Origin: Rhypophila decipiens
Lineage: Eukaryota > Ascomycota > Sordariomycetes > Sordariales > Naviculisporaceae
Direction of reading: 5' to 3'
NCBI GenBank assembly: GCA_033297075.1
Contig: MU858353.1
Coordinates: forward strand, 1-22,940
DNA: 22,940 nt
The notes below the pieces were generated by a model. It was not told where the DNA came from. It did not search any database and was given only the letters and a program-made list of their open reading frames with translations. The translations under genes were made by a program, and so were the position numbers. Below are positions 1 to 9,030 of the stretch, piece after piece (the stretch's first letter is position 1; each line of letters starts with the position of its first letter).

Positions 1-764
1 CATGATTGGTCGCGCCCCTTCAGCACCCTCAGGCCTCTTTGATTGGTTGGCGGCCTTGTGTGGGGTAAACTGCGACCTGGGTCATGACAAGTAGTAGTAA
101 CAGTAGTAGTAGTTTGTAGTATTTGTATTTAGTGTTGATAGCGGGCAGTTAGTGGATTACTAGGAAATTGTAGCTATTTACTGCGAAAAGAGGGTTCTTT
201 TATGGCCAGCTGCAATGTGGATCAATAAGTGGGGAGGGATGTGAAAGCAGTAAAAGGGGGATGTGCGAGTAGGAATGCTCATCCAGAATGGCCTTTACCG
301 GATGGATAGACATGCGTATAAGCTGTATAAGGTACAAAGGTAACCAATCTATTCTTAACTCACTACGTAGGATGGTTTCTTGACCATAGTTTACGAGCAA
401 GGCTTTGGACTTGAGGCCATGGAATCACTGTTCCCCCAAAAAGTCCATGTTGCCACTGGGACCAGGGGGGTTGAAACTTCAAGTTGCCAAGACGCTTCAA
501 AGAACCCCTTTTACCCACTCCCACGATCTGACGTAGTCTGGGGTATGATTGGACATACAAACAAGTCAGTCTCATGATTGGCTCGGTTGTGGGCAACGTG
601 TCTGAACCGTACTAGTAGGATTCACCCCGAAAATCCGTCAGGTCATCAGGAGAAACTCATCTTACATCTCTTGTCCAGATTCACACATTGGTAGCCATAA
701 CGACGATGCCAATTCTCAGACCGACTCGATCTTTATTTCATCTCATCAGCTGCGAGGAGAGAAA
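1..764. other. Upstream intergenic region of the multicopper oxidase gene
   Basis: No convincing coding region is visible; open frames here are short and lack family motifs. It holds an imperfect GTA-rich microsatellite around 91-120 and ATTGG (inverted CCAAT) boxes near 5, 41, 547 and 577. The last few hundred bases presumably contain the promoter and 5' leader of the oxidase gene starting at 765, but I see no clear TATA box. Confidence 0.5.
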
Positions 765-3210
765 ATGGACCCGCGCCGGCAATTCCGGGACGATGACGAC
801 GGCGATGACGACGACGCTCAGCGTGAGACACTAATCCAACCGTTATCACCGATCCCTCGACCAGACAAGGGTACCGGGTGGCGACTGTGCTTGTTGGCCA
901 CCTGCTGTGTAACTTTCTTGTTTGCACTAAGCGGCCTCTTGCTCTCGGGCTTCTTTGCTGGGACTCCCGGGGCTACTACCCGGCCTCCCGCGCCGCCGAC
1001 TGAGCCGAGTCCAGTCTCGGAAACACCACATGCAGCGAACCCAACAACCTCGGCATCACCGACCAATCCACCTGTGAGCCCGGCACAGCAACTGGACTTG
1101 AAAACAGGCTTCCAGATATCCAGCACACCGCAGGTCCGTGACTATGTCTTCAACATTACGCTCGGCCGGGACAGTCCAGACGGGGTTCCAAAGTCCATGA
1201 TCTTTGTCAACGGACAATCACCTGGTCCTCTCATCGAGGCCAACACGGGCGACCTCATCCGCGTGGTGGTTTACAACAGCCTGCCCGAGGAGAGCACGGC
1301 CATCCATTGGCACGGCATCAACCAGAGGAATTCCAACTGGATGGACGGAGTGCATGGTGTCACGCAGTGCGGCATTCCTCCTGGCGAGAGCTTCACCTAT
1401 GCATTCAACGTGTCCGGTCAGCGGGGGACCTTTTGGTATCACGCTCATGTATCTCTGCAGTATACCGATGGGCTGTATGGTCCCTTGGTCATCCACGATG
1501 CCGGCGAGCAGGTTCCAAAGACGGAGGATGACAAGGTTGTCATGTTTGGCGACTTTTTCCACAGAGACGCCGAAGAGGTAATGTTTACTGCCCCTTTTGC
1601 ATTGAAGTTTGCACGCCAATCTGACCAATTCAGCTCGTCGACCAGTACTTGGGCACGTCACATCCATGGAGTAACATGGCGGGCATGGAACCTCCCCCGG
1701 ACAATATCATCATCAACGGGCACCATGTCTCAAACTGCTCCTCTTCTTCTTCCACCGAAGACAACAAGGACATGGACGACCTCACCTGTCAATCCGGAAG
1801 CCTTTACAACACGCGCGTCAAAAGCGGTCACCAAGTCCGACTTCGACTCATCAGTCACAGCACCTCGACCCCGTTCCTCGTCACCGTCGACAACCACACC
1901 CTCAGCATTATAGAAATGGACGGAACCGAAATCGAGCCCATCGCCACCACCAGGGTTTTTATGAATCCGGGCCAGCGCTACTCGGTCGTGCTCACGGCCA
2001 ACCAGACGGCAGGGAATTACAAGATGCGAGTCACAGCGGCGCGATCGTGCTTCCATCTGGGCAAAGGAAACCCGAACTTTGCCAATGTCAACTACGAGGC
2101 TGTCGGACTGCTTTCATACGATGATGTCGATGCAACTACACCGCCTATCGGCAGCCGATGGGATACAACGGTCACTTCCAATGCCGTGTCTGGACGAGAA
2201 CCGTGGCATGATGCATGCGAGGACTTGCCGTTCGACATGCCAAAGCCCATGAGAAATGCGGCCGCGTTTGAGGTGGGAGAGCACAATCACCACTACTTTT
2301 CATTCCGTCGGGACAGCAAGAACGGCACCATCCACAGCTTTATTAACGATGTGAGTGACTCGGACTCTCCCGTCATGACTCTGCAGATGTGGGAATTGGG
2401 TCCAGACTAATGGGAGTCCTGCAGACACTCTACGAGCCTCTCCGAAATGAGGCGACCTTGTGGAAAGCTTCCAAGACGGCGGCGTCAAAGTCAACAACAG
2501 ATATCGTCGCCCACACCGGCCATGCTGACAACGTATCAGGTTGGAATTTCGGTCCGGAGCGATTCGTCATGGTGTCCCAGGACGCAAATGCAGGCGCACA
2601 AATCGTCATCAACTCGGATGCCATGATGATGCATCCGTTCCACTTACAGTAAGTTTTCTCTCCTGTGCCCAAGTCGACGACTCGGAATGTATATGACTGA
2701 CTGGCTGACCGACCGACCTTTCTGTGCAGTGGCAAGCTTTTCTCTCTTCCAACACACCCTCAGCCATTAACATGACATGACAACTAACCCATTGACCTGG
2801 AACAGGCCAGCCATTCCAGGTTGTGGGCTGGGGAACAAACACCTTTGGTCAGGCCGAAACGACCTGGAACCTCGACAATCCCATGCGAAGAGACACCGTC
2901 ACCGTGCCGGGTTACTCGCACGTCGTCTTGCGCATTCGCGGCGATAACCCCGGCATTTGGGCGTTGCACTGTCACATCTTGTGGCATGCCGAGGGTGAGT
3001 TCTGCGGCTTCTGCATGTTTTCCCGAAACGACATGGAAAGTAAGTTACCTATCGCTGACCCACCCGCGCGTGTCTGCTGCAGATGGTATGTTTGTACAGA
3101 TTGGACAGCGTTTGGACGAACTGCAGGCTCGACTGGAAGCTCTAGATGCGAAGAACATGGAGAGTGGCGAGGCCCCATTCAGAGGCCGTTTTTGCGGAGA
3201 GAAGCAGTGA
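765..3210 (+). CDS. Laccase-like multicopper oxidase with N-terminal membrane anchor (six exons)
   Basis: Exons 765-1577, 1634-2350, 2425-2648, 2730-2731, 2806-2994 and 3083-3210 give 690 residues. An acidic Asp-rich N-terminus precedes a hydrophobic stretch (about residues 40-66) with no obvious cleavage site, so a type II anchor is likely. A Pro/Thr/Ser-rich linker leads to three cupredoxin domains. All four copper signatures are present: HWHG (181-184), HAH (226-228), HPFHLHG (580-586) and HCHILWH (640-646). Met651 sits at the position of the type 1 axial ligand. The family oxidises phenols, metals or ascorbate at four copper atoms and reduces O2 to water; the substrate cannot be read here. 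The short C-terminal tail ([19 protein letters not shown]) looks helical. The ATG at 765 was chosen because it precedes the anchor. The third HPFHLHG intron region requires a 2-nt exon and a GC donor (see findings). Confidence 0.9.
1578..1633 (+). other. Intron 1 of the multicopper oxidase gene
   Basis: GTAATG...TTCAG, 56 bp, phase 0. Removing it joins the residues ...DAEE to [12 protein letters not shown] in the expected inter-domain region. Without it the frame ends inside nonsense sequence. Confidence 0.85.
2649..2805 (+). other. Complex intron pair around a 2-nt exon in the oxidase gene
   Basis: A GTAAGT donor at 2649 with acceptor ending 2729, then nucleotides TG (2730-2731), then a GC donor (GCAAGC) at 2732 with acceptor ending 2805. 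This is the only combination I found that yields the required [16 protein letters not shown] reading. One large 2649-2805 intron gives the wrong frame and loses the third copper histidine. Confidence 0.6.
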
Positions 3211-3284
3211 GACAGAGTGAGTGGCATGTCAACACTACTAGTAGCATAGTACCTAGGGACTTGCACTGCTCGGTATGAATTACA

Positions 3285-3300
3285 AAGAGAGAGAGAGAGA
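3285..3300. repeat. (GA)n microsatellite between convergent genes
   Basis: An uninterrupted run of GA dinucleotides in the 94-bp gap between the oxidase stop codon and the HET-protein stop codon. The two genes converge, so their 3' UTRs must overlap or be very short. Confidence 0.9.
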
Positions 3301-3304
3301 CCTC

Positions 3305-5507
3305 CTACACCAGCTCAATCGTCTCCAGTCCATTCTCATCCCCCGTCCACATCTCCCCATCCATAATCCCATGCACATAAGCCGGCCCAACAACCTTGAA
3401 CTGCCCCCCGTCCGGCCGTAAGATCATGGCAGCTGTGTAACCGCTCAGCAGCGCCACGACATCTCCTTCCATGGCCTCGGCATCCACAACACCCACTCTC
3501 CCTTCCTTGGTAGCCACAAATGACCGCGCTTTCTGTACATCCCAAGCGTTTCTATAGAACGAGTGCACGCTGTCTGGGGTACCAAAATCCCCTCTTCCAG
3601 CCCCGGGCCACAGGAACGCTTCCATCTCCGCCCCAAGTGCCGCCTGTTGCTCGACGTTAGGGTCCAAGGGGCGGGAAAGGATGCGATACCACTGCTGGAA
3701 GACCCGGAAGGATTCCTCAATGTCCTCTGCGGAAGCCCTAGCTATGCGGGAGCCGGGTATGCGTTGACTGCCGGGACGCTTTGTGTCTAGGAAGAGGGTG
3801 CTGTAGAAGGCGTAGAGGAGGGCTGCATCTCGGTCGTCGTCCGAGATGGTCAGACCTGAGAGGTCGGTGGCGAGTAGTTCGTCGTTGGTCGAGCCCTGCT
3901 CCGCGACCTCTAGATGCGATTCGCCCTCGTCTTGATCTGATCCATCTTCGGACTGCCACTCGCCGTCTGGGTCCTTTTCCGGTCGCTTGAACACTTCGGT
4001 ATATGGCTTAGACCCTCCCCTCATGCCCTCCACCACACGCACCCATTCCCTGAACACAGTCCACACCTCGAGATTCCGAGCCAAGCTATTCGGCTCGTTG
4101 TTATCCGGGGTTCGGTCGAGGAGGTTCCGGGTCCCTTTGAGAATGGGCATGAACGGTCCCACTGCGACGACGGTACCGACCACAAGGCCCAGGCAGCGGA
4201 GTACTCGGATGTCGCTGGTGAAGCTGCACCGCGACTCGGACTCGGCCGTGGGTCGGAAATCCATCCATTCCATCATAATCGGTCGGACAAATGCGTCCTT
4301 GACAGGCGCTCCCCAGTCCGGAACCCATGATGGCAGCCTAGGTCGGAGCGGTGAGTTGTCCAAGGGGGTGAGCAGGTACAGCATGTTCATGCCGTATCGT
4401 TCCTCGTACTCGATCATGGCCCTGGTCGCCAGCGTGAACACGTCTTCGATGGCCCTGGAGTAGTCTGGGTCCGGGAGCGGGATTTGTAACTGACTGCAGA
4501 CACCGTGCATGGCCCAGATCTTGTCCCTGGGCTCGGTGGCCTGCTTGTTGCGGAGGAGAGAGAAGATGATACAGGGGGGCATCATGCTGGCCATCTCGGG
4601 CACGGGTGGCTGCGTCATCATCCGTCTCAGCTCTCCGGGCTGCTTGTTAAGCTCGAGCAGACGCTGGAGTGCCTGGTACAGCTGGATCTCGGACGTCGCG
4701 AGCAGCTTGTTTCCTCCGATGAGGTTGGGAATGCATCGGAGCATCTCGTCCCACTCAACGGAGCTGTCGCCCCAGAAGAACACGGCTCGTGGCGCGAGAA
4801 CGAGCTCCTGAACCGTCCACATGCGCTGAAACCACGGCAGGCCCAGCAGGCCGCCGATGAGAGAGCTCTTGTAGATGTCGTCGAACTGGTCCAAGTTCCG
4901 GGCTGACTCGGCTGCCCACAATGTTTAGCAAGGGATGATTTAACCCCAAGGACTTTTGAGACTTACCATCTTTTAGCCTGTTCCGGAAAGCAAGTGCCCT
5001 GTCGTAGTCCTCCTGCTTTCTGTAATTGAAAGTGGCACCCTCCTTCAGGATGTCGCATATCTCAGCCCCTAGACCGTCAGTCCCGTGTCCTAGCCAGATC
5101 AACACCCGGTCGGCCTGGGAGTAGACCAAACCCATCAGCGAGATCTGATGGGCCTTCTCAGTGAGATCCGACTGGTTAATACAGACAGAGTCAACCCAGA
5201 CATTGCGCACCGAGTCCGACAGCCGGAAGCGGCGCAACGCATCGCGGGCGTTCTCAGTGATCTCGACTTGGCTTTCGGACCCGTCCGCACCGATGCAGAA
5301 GAGTAAATGGTCGGGACTTGGACTCTGGCCACCCCAAGTGTACGAGACTGCATCATAGACAGGCGGCGCGTCCGAGTTGGGATCCAGGTCGATGATGCCA
5401 ATCTCACATGTTAGTCTCGCATGTCGATCCTGTGATGGGTGTAGTTGGATGACCCTAACCGAGAAGTCGGTTAGACATAGTGGCTCGTACACGTATGTGG
5501 TTGTCAT
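3305..5507 (-). CDS. HET-domain (heterokaryon incompatibility) protein
   Basis: Exons 5507-4967 and 4911-3305 on the minus strand are joined across a 55-bp intron (GTAAGT...GGGCAG, with GCTAAAC branch-like site), giving 715 residues. The HET domain (PF06985) is clear: YDAVSYTWG (51-59), WVDSVCINQ (104-112), a following AHQISLMGLVYSQADRVLIWLG block, and PWFQRMWTVQE (206-216). The C-terminal half carries an acidic Asp/Glu/Ser-rich insert and ends with the usual GDVVALLSGY...ILRPDG...YVHGIMDGE block of this family. HET domains act in fungal non-self recognition and programmed cell death, but most members of the large family are untested, so a role in incompatibility is inference. The ATG at 5507 begins the usual N-terminus (Y-x-Y-x-P-L). 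No NACHT, STAND or WD40 part is fused to it. Confidence 0.9.
4912..4966 (-). other. Intron of the HET-domain gene
   Basis: On the minus strand it begins GTAAGT at 4966 and ends CAG at 4912. Its removal joins RNRLKD to AESARNLDQF and restores the HET domain between the CINQ and WTVQE motifs. Confidence 0.85.
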
Positions 5508-6716
5508 AACTGTCCTGCTGTTTGTCTTTCGTGATATGTATGTAACAGTTGTCTTAAATAAATAAGCTTGTATTGTAGTCGGTAAAGAGAAAGGGAGGCC
5601 GCATTTTAAAAAACGGCGGGCGGTATGTTTAGGCAGCTGCCAAGACGAGAGCGCCTAGTTAGCGAGTTTCAAGAGCCACTAGTATGCGCTGGATACCGTA
5701 CTGAATAATCCCGAGTTTGACGGTGTCACGAACCGCACGCAAGTAAGCTAGTAAGGCTAAACCATTGTATTACTAGGACTTGAGATTCTAAAATAAAGGA
5801 AAAAGGAAGAAAAAGTACTATAACCATAATTAGGTTTTTATCCCTCGGATGCTAGTAGGTCTATACTCAAGAGTCTCACAAACCTCAACGATTTCCATGG
5901 AGGAGCGGGGCTCGGATTACCTGCTACGCCCTATATGATGTGGGCACCCTAGATAGGAAGGTCGTTTCCAATAGTAAAGATCTCAAGTTCCACAACTTGA
6001 AAGGGGTCCATCTCCACCAGTAATAGACTCATCTGACCAAAATAGTTTCTCTTGGGGATCTCGAATCCAAAGTTCAAATAGGGTTAAATCCTTTACACAA
6101 AACGTCATGGCTTCTACCTACTATGACAAAGTCGCGATATCTTGGTCGTGTATTTACACGTGTATATAGTCGGCTGGAATGCCGAGCGGGAGTAGGTAAC
6201 TTCCGGGATCGGGTACCGGTAAGACTAGTGTACTTACTCCAACTGGAGTCTGTACGCCTTTTGCTCGACATTTGTAATCTGTGGAGAAACTAGTCGCCGT
6301 CATTGACGAGGTGGTAGCCGATTCATGGTTGCACTTCAGCAGGGGACGAGCGACACAAATAATGATTCGAAAATTCAGTGAGTGGCCTGCATCTCTTACG
6401 CTTTGATCCTTTCCAGAGATCTATCTATAAATGAAACAAATCCCGTGCTGCTGACCTTCATCCCCCTTTGCTCACAGTGCTCACTGGATTCGTCAGCTCG
6501 GATTCAGATTCACTTGAGGTCGTATTGTCCCTGGTTTGCTGACCCCCTCTATACTACCACCGATATCCCTTGGTGGGGCTCCCCTCATCGCCTCCAACCG
6601 GTGACGACAGTGAGACTGGCTTAAAGTCAACGACATCCCCGCAGCGTCTCCATTTGTATTTTTTCATCACCATCGACTACGAATCTCTCAAAAGAGCTAA
6701 AACAAAACCGTCCAAA
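5508..6716. other. AT-rich intergenic region, no recognised gene
   Basis: About 1.2 kb between the divergently placed HET gene and GST-like gene. The stretch 5560-6300 is AT-rich with many stops in all frames, and may be decayed repeat sequence, though I recognise no transposon domain. A TATAAAT at 6426-6432 and CT-rich sequence before 6717 may belong to the GST promoter. Confidence 0.4.
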
Positions 6717-7733
6717 ATGGCCAAAGAATCGGAGCCCATCATCCTCTTTGACATTCCCTCCAGGAAAACAACACCGTGGTCGTTCAATCCGTGGAAGAGT
6801 GTGTAGATGCCTTGATGACGCTACTGGCTCCAGACTAACTCTCAATAATGACAGCCCGCTTCATCTTGAACTATAAAGGCATTCCTCACAAGACAGAATG
6901 GGTACGCTATTGGCTGCCACCAATGATCACCCCGATGAACCCGCTCTGACATGACGATAGGTTGAATACCCCAACATCAGAGGCCGTCTTGAAGGACAGT
7001 AAGTCAGTCCCAAATCCGTCCGAGTGCGAAGAGAGGCCCTCCCGGCCATGCTGCCATACAGCTCGTGCCAAACTCATACCTGTCGGGTCCTATATGACTG
7101 ACCTACAATCCGTGCAGTGTCCCCCCCGGCGCAGACGAAGACGCTCCCTACACAGTCCCCACCATAAAATTCCCGGACGGCACATACCTCATGGATTCGC
7201 GAGCCATCTCTGTCAAACTGGAAGAACTATACCCCAACCCACTGCTTCCAGGAATCAACCATCCCTCGTACAACAAGGTCATCACCATCATGCGCAAGAT
7301 AGTAAACGATGGTTTTCTCGCGGTCTTTCTCCCCCTAGTCCCCAAAAACATCCTCTCCGAAGTATCCCAAGAGTACTGGTACAAAACCCGCACAGTCGAG
7401 CACGGGGATCTCTCTGTCCTATGGAAGACAAGAGGTGGCAAGAAGGGCATGGATGCTTCCACGCCTGGGTTTCAAGAGGTCACCAAGTTGTACCTTGAGA
7501 ATGACAAGGGGCCGTTCATCGAGGGTGATGAGATTACCTATGCGGATTTTCTTTGGGCCGGGTATCTGCTGTTCTTCAAGGCGCTTGGTGAGTATACCGT
7601 TGAAGAAGAGGGTGAGGATAAAGGGAAGACGGTGAATGTTTATGAGGAGTTTTTGAGCCGGAGTGGAGAGCGCGGGAGGGAGGTGCATGAGGGGCTGTTG
7701 AAGGCTGTTGAGAAGTGGAGTGAGGTTAAATGA
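6717..7733 (+). CDS. Glutathione S-transferase-like protein (UstS-type GST fold)
   Basis: Four exons (6717-6798, 6855-6901, 6961-6998, 7118-7733) give 260 residues, the normal length for this family. The N-terminal thioredoxin-like half reads DIPSRKTTPWSFNPWKTRFILNYKG in pieces joined across intron 1. It is followed by TVPTIKFPDG (68-77, Pro70 as the cis-proline) and MDSRAI (81-86), the counterpart of the glutathione-binding E/D-S motif. The C-terminal helical half contains ITYADFLWAG, the conserved N-capping box region of GSTs. Such fungal proteins conjugate or transfer thiols, and UstS of ustiloxin synthesis is one member; the substrate here is unknown. Protein is probably cytosolic, with no signal peptide. 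All introns have GT-AG ends (56, 59 and 119 bp) and splice in frame. The start is the first ATG, in context CAAAATGG. Confidence 0.87.
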
Positions 7734-8066
7734 TTTCTCTTGTATCCTTGATGAGTAGTGGGTCAGATGATTTGGGTTTCTCGGCTGTTGTGTAAGAACG
7801 AAGGGATTAGGGGGTGCTTTTATAGGTTTATATTCGCATATGTTATCTGATTGAACGGGGAAGAACGGGCTAGCAATTAAATGACCTTTACTAGATGTAA
7901 TGATGAGAATGAAAGTATGAAATGGTGAGAACCGGGACAACTTCTAACCATGTTCTTTTTCTTTTAGAAGGGTCGGATGCTTTAATTATAGGTGAAGGAA
8001 GAAGCGGGAAAAAAGGGAAAAAAGGCACGTAAAGCCAGCCCTTATATCATTATCCGCAGAAAGGAC
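7734..8066. other. Intergenic region between GST gene and tRNA
   Basis: This holds the 3' end of the GST-like gene. The sequence is AT-rich and purine-rich towards 8000-8060. I see no coding region. Confidence 0.5.
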
Positions 8067-8077
8067 AAAAAGGAAAA
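8067..8077 (-). terminator. Pol III terminator of the tRNA-Ile gene
   Basis: On the minus strand, shortly after the tRNA 3' end, there is a TTTT run (8077-8074) and a TTTTT run (8071-8067), the usual RNA polymerase III stop signal. Confidence 0.75.
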
Positions 8078-8082
8078 CGAAA

Positions 8083-8181
8083 TGCCCCACAACAGGATTG
8101 AACTGTTGACCTTCGCATGACCTGATAGAACCTCAAAGAAGTCTATTAGTACGACGCTCTAACCAGCTGAGCTAGCAGGGC
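8083..8181 (-). tRNA. tRNA-Ile (anticodon AAT) with a 25-nt intron
   Basis: On the minus strand the acceptor arm GCCCTGC (8181-8175) pairs with GTGGGGC (8090-8084), with two G-U type pairs, and the discriminator base is A at 8083. The D arm contains GCTCAGCTGGTTAGAGC. The anticodon stem TCGTA/TGCGA encloses the loop CTAATAA, giving anticodon AAT for isoleucine (A34 would be inosine). The T arm is AACAG-TTCAATC-CTGTT. The intron lies one base 3' of the anticodon at 8143-8119, the canonical position for the tRNA splicing endonuclease. The mature tRNA is 74 nt before CCA addition. Internal A and B boxes are intact. Confidence 0.95.
8119..8143 (-). other. Intron of tRNA-Ile(AAT)
   Basis: 25 nt between positions 37 and 38 of the tRNA. 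Without it the TCGTA/TGCGA anticodon stem closes over a 7-nt loop. Confidence 0.9.
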
Positions 8182-9030
8182 TTGTTGCTTTCTTGCTTGT
8201 TTTTCGTGTCGCGAGTCATGCTACATGAGGTGTGTGTTTGGGTTCCACCGGACCGGATGTGTAGCCGGCAAAGTTAGTCGTGCTTGCCATATGGTTGTTC
8301 CCCGCTGAATTAAAGAGAGTTTCCATGAGTTAGCTTTAGGAAGGCACAGTCAAATGAAGTCATTCGCGACTGCCGTACGTAGGCTGGCTGGCTGCCCAGC
8401 CCACCCCACCCATTCGGCCAATCCGCCAGTACAGATTGAAGTCATTCGAGTCTTCGACTCTTGATCCGCTTCCTCAATTAACAGCACACGATACGATCCG
8501 TCAATTCTAGCCAACAACGCCTACAAACACACCTTCAAAGCTCGCCGTCGTAAAATATCAACAGATTGACCCAGTCAGTCAGACAAACGCCTACGAATCG
8601 CTCCTCTTTGTAAGTCGGCCAGTCACCAGCCAATCGGACTGGTCTCTGACCCGAACCACCACCAGCACCACCACAAGCCGACGACCATGGACTTACCTTC
8701 GAGCCGCACAATGGCCTTTGAGCGACGATTCTCTCAATCGATGATGCAAACGATACTTCCCTCCGACCATGATTTTCCACGGTGTCGGCGCACAATGTGC
8801 TGGACTGCTGCAGGGAGTCAATAGTTCAGCCACCCCGCCTTGCCTGGACATCAGCCCCGAAGACTTGCATATTATCTCCGTTATTCCGCCACCCTGGGCG
8901 TTTCCAAGATAAGGTGACAGAGAGCCTCAGGAAGAGTTTATATCCCAGCATCTTCTCTACAAATATTTCAGCTCCAATTATGATACACTCATAAAACGAT
9001 ACAGCTTTCACGGGTCAAAACTCTCGGAGT
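8182..9030. other. Intergenic region upstream of the membrane protein gene
   Basis: No gene is recognised. CCAAT boxes occur at about 8419 and 8630, and a TTTATATCC element at about 8937-8945 lies some 90 bases upstream of the ATG at 9031, so this is likely promoter and 5' leader of the next gene. Confidence 0.45.

Noticed and set aside
818..1126. Minus-strand frame of 102 codons
   Set aside because: Complement of the oxidase anchor and linker region; low-complexity composition mirrors the Pro/Thr-rich linker.
6074..6271. Possible copia-like coding remnant on the minus strand
   Set aside because: Composition is basic and Ser/Thr-rich but no retrotransposon motif could be recognised in any frame.
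7419..7940. Minus-strand frame of 173 codons over the GST gene end
   Set aside because: Antisense to the well-supported last GST exon and its 3' UTR; no recognisable motif.
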